64,000 nt of DNA from Haliclona indistincta. Taxonomy: Eukaryota; Porifera; Demospongiae; Haplosclerida; Chalinidae. Both the position numbers and the translations under genes were made by a program. Within the stretch, counting starts at the first letter, position 1, and the number at the start of each line of letters is the position of its first letter. Where the stretch lies: assembly GCA_964017065.1 (NCBI GenBank), contig OZ024792.1:6443754-6507753 (forward strand), given 5' to 3'. Below, piece after piece: positions 57,501 to 64,000 of this stretch. The notes under the pieces are model-generated. The model searched no databases. It was not told where the DNA came from and worked only from the letters and a program-made list of their open reading frames with translations.

Positions 57501-59503
57501 AAGTGTTGCTGTCTGTCACATTATTCAGGTCCACTTGATAGCACAATTGGTGATTTCTGGAGAATGGTATGGGAGTACAATATACCTGCTGTTGTGATGC
57601 TAACTAACCTGGTGGAGAGGACTGTGGTAAGGATACTAGTGCTTAATAATTATGAAGGAATTTGCAATAAATTTTAATAGAAAAAGTGTTCTTGTTACTG
57701 GCCAGAGGAGATTGATCAACCAATGGATGTTGGATATGGTATCAGTGTGACACTAGTAGAGGAACACATACTAGCTGAGTATAAGATCAAAGAGCTATTG
57801 ATTACTAATGTAAGACACAATAATTACCGATTAACTCATAATGACTGCATTCCAGACCTCAGAGGAAGACTGCAAACCACGTCGTGTATTCCACTATCAC
57901 TTCACTCAATGGCCAGATCATGGAGTGCCTGCTTCAAAGCTGTGTCTCATCTCCTTCATCAAGCGAGTCCGCAAGCGGCATCCTCCTGAGGGTCCACCAT
58001 TAGTGGTGCACTGCAGTGCTGGTGTGGGCAGGACTGGAACATTCATCGTACTGGACACCATGCTACAGAGGATGGAAATCGAAGGAGATCTCAAGGTCTA
58101 TGATTTTGTAACTCAACTGAGGAAGAGGAGGACTCTCATGGTTCAGAATATGGTGAGTATATAGCTACTAAAACAGTGTCTCACATACTGTTTGTGACTA
58201 CTCTATAGGCTCAGTACATATACATTCATGATGCTCTATCAGATTACATTACATGTGGAGACACTTCATTTCCTCTCATGAATGCTCATGTTACACTGAG
58301 GGAACTCAGCAATGTTGACGAGAATGATAAAAGTGGCTTTCAGAGACAGTTTGAGTTACTTGAAGAGCTGAGTGAGCCTCCTGAAGGAGCTGATACTTCT
58401 GAAGCAACTGCTAATATGAGCAAGAATCGATACACTTATAATTTGCCATGTAAGTTGTGTAAACATTAAGTGTAACTATCTTAGTTACTTGAACTGTTTA
58501 GATAACAGCACTCGTGTGTGGCTAAACAGTGGTCAAACTGACTATATCAATGCCTCTCGTGTTCATGTGAGCTATCCATGCACTATAACCAGCTGCATCA
58601 TGCATTATCACACATGCAGGGCTACAAACGACGAGGAGCATTCCTAGCCACACAAGCACCAATGAAAGAGACAGTGGAGGACTTCTGGCACATGATATGG
58701 GAGACACAGAGCAAGGCTATTGTGATGCTGTGTAACCTGGAGGAGGAGGGGAAGGTAGGATGTGTGTGTGTCCATGTTACTAGCTATCATCATGTGTGGT
58801 CTACTGTAGGAGACATGTTATCAGTATTGGCCAACTAAAGCTGAAGGAACAGCAGTGTATGGTAACATGACAGTTAAAATATTGCAGGAGGCAAGTGAGC
58901 TTGATGGACTCATAGTACGTAAGCTAGAGATCATTCAGGAAGGAGATTATATCAACGTTGCTGTGAGTGACACTATCTCTGTAGCTACAAGCTATGATTG
59001 ATGATGTCATGTTCTAGAGTACTGCTGGTAGTTTTGAGGTGACACAATTTCACTACCAGCGCTGGCCAGAGAATATGAAACCATTTCCATCTGATGTGGT
59101 TGACTTGTTGAATTCACTCATCAAAGCTCAGGTGGCAGCTGGTAACAAACCAATTACTGTGATGTGCAAGTATGTGATACAAACACATTAAGCAGTGTGT
59201 TTAACCTAGTTATACTCACAATACCTCATTGCAGTGATGGTGTAGGCAGGACAGGTGCCTTCATCTGCATCTACTCACAGCTGGAGAAGGTCAAAATGGA
59301 GGGAATGGGTGACATATTTCAGTTCATCAAGGACTCTCGTCTCCAGCGCAAGGGACTGGTCAGGCACCAGGTAAGATACATTACTCAAAATTTGACACGT
59401 CATGTTTTTTTTCCTAAAGGATCACTACATTTTCTGCTATGAAGTGATTGCTGATTTCTCTGACACAATGGGTGTTTATGATAATTTCAGGAATGTCATG
59501 TGA
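51570..59503 (+). CDS. gene E: receptor-type tyrosine phosphatase, 11 Ig + 3 FN3 + TM + 2 PTP, fully open
   Basis: Thirty exons whose lengths add up to 6,366 nt, an uninterrupted frame of 2,121 residues ending TGA 59501-59503; AATAAA follows at 59515-59520. Leader [19 protein letters not shown] (exon 51570-51681). It is the shortest phosphatase receptor of the cluster and the only one in which every exon is intact. Its first Ig domain, membrane segment and juxtamembrane region are divergent from B, C and D, whereas Ig types f to n and the PTP domains are near-identical to C and D. This suggests an older lineage overwritten by recombination. Confidence 0.85.
51729..55558 (+). other. gene E ectodomain: 11 Ig-like exons (own type, d-like, f g h i j k l m n)
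   Basis: Exons: 51729-51995, 52052-52297, 52356-52670, 52738-52983, 53031-53369, 53428-53679, 53729-54055, 54105-54425, 54480-54791, 54847-55161, 55217-55558. The first ([19 protein letters not shown]..) is unlike domain a of the other genes, though its Cys-Trp-Cys frame (SLSCNA..ITWSH..NYCCTA) is kept. Its type h exon (53031-53369, 339 nt) is intact and serves as reference for the broken copies in A, B and C. Confidence 0.85.
55621..56659 (+). other. gene E: three FN3 domains
   Basis: Exons 55621-55965, 56021-56296, 56357-56659: the common first type, one X type, and a diverged membrane-proximal type ([20 protein letters not shown], compare LTLEEARGFITGYTV in B to D). The Y type and the split domain are absent. 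Confidence 0.8.
56708..57118 (+). other. gene E: membrane helix and juxtamembrane region
   Basis: Exons 56708-56813 and 56869-57118. Hydrophobic segment [20 protein letters not shown] and on, then RRRQSSKD. One 250-nt exon holds the juxtamembrane part that is split in two in genes B, C and D, and it ends in [12 protein letters not shown]. Confidence 0.75.
57160..58449 (+). other. gene E: PTP domain 1 (catalytic)
   Basis: Exons 57160-57247, 57304-57380, 57435-57471, 57529-57626, 57681-57809, 57856-58152, 58209-58449. Motifs [61 protein letters not shown]. From about 57680 onward it is nearly identical to C and D, introns included. Confidence 0.85.
58502..59503 (+). other. gene E: PTP domain 2 (probably weak or regulatory)
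   Basis: Exons 58502-58566, 58620-58754, 58810-58962, 59018-59169, 59235-59370, 59420-59503. WPEN and [12 protein letters not shown] as in C and D; same intron after the Cys codon. Confidence 0.8.
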
Positions 59504-59514
59504 TCAAGTTGAAA

Positions 59515-59520
59515 AATAAA
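59515..59520 (+). promoter_or_regulatory. poly(A) signal of gene E
   Basis: AATAAA 12 nt after the stop codon. This is very short for a 3' UTR but fits the compact layout. Confidence 0.45.
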
Positions 59521-59972
59521 CTGTTAAGATAACTATAATACTGAAGCTGTAGTGCAATGTACTGTGTCTATTAGACAGCATTGTAGGAGTACCAGTCACT
59601 CATTAGTCATTGTTATGTAGCCATTGTTATGGAATTATTTGTTCACGGATCAGCAGTCACAGAGTGTGTTTACCGCGTTGCTGGGAGATAGTAACTATGA
59701 TGTTTGTATTTCCCGCTGAAACGAGTAATTATTCATGATTACGCTTCCGGCACGCCCACTTGTACAACGAAAATTGATTGAAGAGGAGATAACCGAGCTG
59801 TGTAGCCCTTTGAAGTTCAGCTGGGGTTGCGAGCCTCGCTGCCGTTTCTTCGTAGCCGTTAGACCTCGTCACGGTACTACCACAACTTGCTGCAAAACAT
59901 CCGAGTCTCAGAGAACTCTTCTACTATAAAACTCACGGCTCACTCTGTCGTCGTCTTCTCCCCACAAGGAGG
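59521..59972. other. intergenic region E-F
   Basis: About 450 bases with no convincing gene. It becomes more GC-rich toward gene F's start and must contain its promoter; no defined element recognised. Confidence 0.4.
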
Positions 59973-62900
59973 ATGGGTGCGTGTCGCTCGCCAGCTCTAC
60001 TGTGCGGGGTCGCCTTATTGCTTGGTCTGGCTGGAAGCGTTCTAGGCGGTGAGTGAAGCCAGCGGCTGCATAGCAAACATGTGGTGTCCTATGTACACGT
60101 GTTTAGTAAACCTCATTTTCTCCTTTCCCCATCTCTTTCTTCTTTCTCCTGTTATGTACTTTATAGAGGGTGGTAGGTTTTGAGTGTAAATGTATTAAAG
60201 CTTTATCTATTGTAATCACTAAAAATAACACACCCGCTTTACAATAACTTTACTACAATCTGTCCTTCATCGATCTTGTCGACCACTAATGTGTATTGAT
60301 TCTCGCCAGTAAGAACACTCATGTTATATCATACACATAAGCTGTCTCTACTGTTGACTCTTTCACAGTATCTGCTAAGATTATCTAAGAGTTGTGAAGA
60401 TGAACAGTTATCTGCATCTGTTTTTGTCCCCTTTCGACAGATGGCCCCAATTTGAAACCAGTACATGTATTTTTACATCAAAGCATGTACTCGTACAGAG
60501 CCTTCAATATAAGCATGGTCTTTCCTGTGAACTGTGTGTGAGAAGGGCTATGCACTTTATAGTTCATTGAATAACAAACAAGATGAGTTTATAAAGATTG
60601 TGAGCGAGTTTAGGTGCTACCAGATGTCCTCAGTAAACAAAATTGTGAATACAAGTGTGTGTTGACCTGTGAATACAATGGCTGTACATTTCCTATTATG
60701 ACAACTGGTCTATTCAATTTGGGAAGGTGTATTGAGCAAATACAAACATTCAACTTCCTTACTTATTGAATGAGTGTGTAATAGTGTTACTTTGGGACTC
60801 ATGGTGTACTAATGTGTTGCTTGTTTCACAAACATGATTTTAGCACGTCAGTTTCATAGACAATGAGTTAAGTGTTGTGATTCGAAACAGCATCAACCCA
60901 CAAATCCAGGTGGATTACGGTTATTCTAGTTTACAAGACAGCGCTTTGTTTCTTGTTGCTGAAATAAACCAACCTGATGTCTCATTTTCCCCTTGGACAG
61001 TTTTCTTTTCACCTTAGCTTGTTTGACACTCACTAATTGGCTTTGTTACATAATCACAAGCCGAGAAGAATGCTGTGGTAAGGTTTCACATAGTAGCTGA
61101 TTTGTTAGGCAGAGTGTTACTGAACCAAGATTGTCTTAAAACAACTTGTCACTGTGTATGTGTCTCTCTGACTTTTGTGTACCTGTGGTTTTGTGTACAG
61201 CTGTTGTATTTACATTGATACTTGTGGTGTGTGTGTGTGTGTGCGCGCGCGTGGGTGTGTGTGTGCGTGCATGTGTGTGTGTGTGCATGTGTGTTTGTGT
61301 GTGTGCGTGTGTGTTGTAAGCATCATAGTGTTGGTGAATACCTTACCTGATGTGTACAATGCTTTTTGTGTGTTTACCAAATTCAATTTAGAGAAATACA
61401 TCATCTCATTGCATTATGGTGCACTGCGTAGGAATACAAGCAGAGATGCAGTACACATACACACACTTCGATCCATTTTGAGAAATGGATATTGTTTTTT
61501 ATATTGTGAATGGTATAGAGTGGGATGGTATTCCAAAGGTTTCCGTCTGTTTAGTGTTGATTGTGGAGCGTTGTGCTGTTAGCCGGCTGCTGGCATTGTT
61601 TTCATTCTAAGCTGTAATGTGATACTGCTGTGTGTGTGTGTGCCCCTCATTGGTGGATAATTTGTTTATTTCCTGTCTCAATGAGGGAATGTGTTGTCTC
61701 CTTCAGACAGTGTATTAGTCATGTGTGAATGTACTGGCTAGGCTCCATGTATGGCTGGCACTCTAGTCACCACACAGCTTGCAGACAACATTGATGATGC
61801 ACATGACAAAATGACATAATGTTCTTATGTGTTTGAATCATGTGCAACAATGCTGCTACTGTGCTGGAAATTTCCATGTATTTGACATAAGTCTGACTCT
61901 TATATTGTGTTATGCTTTTTTCTTATAGGTTACACGATTTCTAATGTTTCTCTGACTGGCTTCACTGATCCACTGTTGCTTGGGTCTAATAATAGTAATT
62001 TTATGTGCAATGTGACTGTTACGTGTGGCGCAGGTGCCACGTGTTATGAAAGCACATTGAGTGTGTCCTGGTTCAGGGACGGTATCAATATAACATCTGA
62101 TATGAACTACACAGTGACTGATAATAGTCTTGACGTCACTATTGATATGGATACGATGTCTACAAGCACTCTTGCTATCCAAGGATCTGTCAGTGCTATC
62201 CATCGTGGTCAGTATACATGCAGAGCTGATTTGAATGATACTGTTTCAACAAATTCCTCCTCAAATCTGATGGTGCGAAGTGAGTGAGAAGTCAGACTGT
62301 ACCAAACAGCATGCTCTATCATAATGATTACTTGAACTCATGTTCTTTCTACTTCTCTAGTCCCACCACCAACGGCTACGCTCACTGGTGGTCGCACTGT
62401 CATGTTGGGTGACTCTACTATGCTAACGTGTACTGTAAATCTCGCACAATTCAGTACCTACATGTCCATACAGAACATGCTCACTATCAATGTGGAGCTA
62501 CGAATGGGGGACGAAGTAATAGATACCCGTACTGTTTCACCAGCTAGTATGACGAATGTAACCGTGTTCACACTCAATAATGTTAATGCATCCAATGCTG
62601 GTCAGTATCAGTGCAATGCTACTGTCAGCTCCAGTGCTAGTAATGTGATTGTTCCTGATCCTGGTAATTCAGGAAATACTACTCTCATGATTCAACGTAA
62701 GTGATTTTAGCAGTTTATATATAATTATGTTGAACAATTATTTATGGTATTGGTGAGAGCTTAATGTGTACTGTTCAAGCTGGTGCACTAATAAAAATGC
62801 AGTACACCACTATGATAGGAGGGTTTTTGGTTGAAAGTTCTCTCTGACATTATTTGACTACTGATGTGTTCTCTTTTTAGTTCCACAGCCAACAGTGTCT

Positions 62901-64000
62901 CTTGATGATGTCAGTGCTGTTGTGGGCTCCAACACCAACCTAACTTGTACTGTGACTTTGGTACAGTTCAATTCCTACTCATCGATACAGAGTACACTCA
63001 CTATCGATTTGATGCTAATGGGGAGTATGACAATGTCCAGCTCCTCTCTAACAGTGTCTGGTGCAGTTCGTACCTATGATTTCATGTTTAATAGTGTTGG
63101 TGTATCCAATGCTGGTCAGTATCAGTGCAATGCTACTGTGACTACCAATCAACCCAACGTGATAAATCCTGCTCCTGGTGTTTCATCAGACGCCACACTA
63201 TATGTAGTTGGTGAGTAGTAAGAATATAGAGTAGAGCTTGTATTATCCATTTTCCAGACTCCACTGTCACAGCCAGTCCTACCACTGTTCTTGATGTCTC
63301 TCCTTACAACAACTTCACACTCACCTGCTCTGTCACAGTGACCCCTGCAGCGTCCCCTACCATCTCCTTAATGTTGGGAGGAAATAATTTTACAACAAAC
63401 CCTGCTACCATTACTTTAACGAGTACCACTCCTGACTCATCTACTTACCAGTGCAATGCAACAGTAACTGTGCTCAGCCTGGGCCCAGTAACTGCTATGG
63501 ATAGCACCACAGTGAATATTAGAGGTAATGTTGACAACATACAACATACGGAGTAGTTTTCATTTATGTATTTTTATTGTATTTATTTCCAGGTTCAACA
63601 CTTCCCAATTCTCCTACCAACGTTTCAGTTGTTCCTTTACCTAACAGTGCTACTATCTCATTCACCATCACTAGTGTTGCTTACACACCAGAGACGTACT
63701 CGATCCAATATCGTCAACTGGGTAGTAATCTCAACTTGACCAGTAGTACAATGCCTAGTAGAGGTGTGAATGCTGTACACAGCTTTATCGGTCTGAATAA
63801 CGAGATCTACAGTATTGTCTTGAATGACTTGAGCACAACTACAGTGTATTTCTTTCGTGTTGTGGCTATGAACATTGCTGGTAACACCTCTACTGATACG
63901 TTCAATTTCACAACAGCTGAAGCAGGTGAGTGAGACACATTCCTCATTTTTGTTAATTCACTTTGTTTCCATAGTTCCTGGTCCTCCAAGCAATCCTAAC
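59973..64000 (+). CDS. gene F: divergent Ig/FN3 receptor (partial, runs off the window)
   Basis: Leader MGACRSPALLCGVALLLGLA (exon 59973-60048, phase-1 donor GTGAGT). Then 61929-62279, 62361-62696, 62881-63210 and 63258-63524, four Ig-like exons (for example NFMCNVTV..SVSWFRDG..GQYTCRAD; NLTCTV..GQYQCNA). Next 63593-63925, an FN3 exon (TISFTIT..YTPETYSIQYR..TTVYFFRVVAMN) that resembles the first FN3 of A to E, and from 63975 the start of another (VPGPPSNPN). All exons have phase-1 flanks. It is probably a further, older relative of the cluster; whether it has PTP domains cannot be seen. Confidence 0.7.
60049..61928 (+). other. long first intron of gene F
   Basis: 1,880 nt, far longer than the ~50-nt introns elsewhere in the cluster. 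No coding frame is convincing; it holds a GT-rich microsatellite (separate entry). A long first intron after the signal-peptide exon often contains regulatory DNA, but none was recognised here. Confidence 0.6.
61224..61315. repeat. (GT)n-rich microsatellite
   Basis: About 90 nt of alternating GT with GC, CA and TT interruptions. It explains the low-complexity Cys/Val ORF on + and His/Thr ORF on -. Confidence 0.9.

Noticed and set aside
61175..61582. Cys/Val-rich + strand ORF in gene F's first intron
   Set aside because: It is produced by the (GT)n microsatellite and the following low-complexity sequence.

Overview
The window looks like a gene-dense early-branching animal genome, most likely a demosponge of the Amphimedon type. 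This is an inference from very short introns (mostly 45-60 nt), strict GT-AG splicing, AATAAA signals, AT-rich sequence and animal-only receptor architectures (Ig + FN3 + transmembrane + tandem tyrosine phosphatase). No database search was possible; all exon models are read by eye from splice sites, reading phase and comparison between the paralogues in the window.

Layout. 1-432: 3' end of a + strand gene. 481-3148 (-): a six-exon gene for a P-element/THAP9-like transposase-derived protein, tail to tail with the first gene. 3360-6200: no clear gene, but a nest of palindromic elements, including a ~2 kb fold-back element (4208-6178). 6269-14495: gene A, 13 Ig + 4 FN3 + one membrane segment + a short tyrosine-bearing tail, no phosphatase. 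15027-27166: gene B, 28349-38541: gene C, 39779-50073: gene D, 51570-59503: gene E. These four are receptor-type tyrosine phosphatases on the same strand, each with signal peptide, many Ig domains (21, 15, 9, 11), FN3 domains (5, 5, 12, 3), one membrane segment and two PTP domains. 59973 to the window end: gene F, a more divergent Ig/FN3 receptor, cut by the window.

Each Ig or FN3 domain is essentially one exon with phase-1 introns on both sides, so domains can be duplicated, deleted, swapped or skipped without breaking the frame. The Ig domains fall into recurring types, labelled here a to n plus p and q. Type order is: A = a b e d f g h i j k l m n; B = a b c [d f g h i j] p e [d f g h i j] k l m n; C = a b q p e d f g h i j k l m n; D = a b c d/i j k l m n; E = own first domain, d-like, f g h i j k l m n. 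The membrane-distal part is therefore a shuffled mosaic and the membrane-proximal part (j to n) is constant. The phosphatase regions of C, D and E are almost identical, introns included, while gene B differs.

How they may work together (inference): B to E would be cell-surface receptors whose first PTP domain (WPD loop and [10 protein letters not shown] intact) dephosphorylates partners and whose second PTP domain (WPE, MCNDGVGRTG) is weak or regulatory. Gene A would be a companion without phosphatase whose tail carries YEMV, YDIV and NPAY tyrosine motifs. A tandem, mosaic, actively recombining Ig-receptor cluster of this kind is a reasonable candidate for a recognition (self/non-self, immune or adhesion) system. 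Several single exons are broken (three in A, one each in B, C and probably D), while gene E is fully open (2,121 aa predicted).
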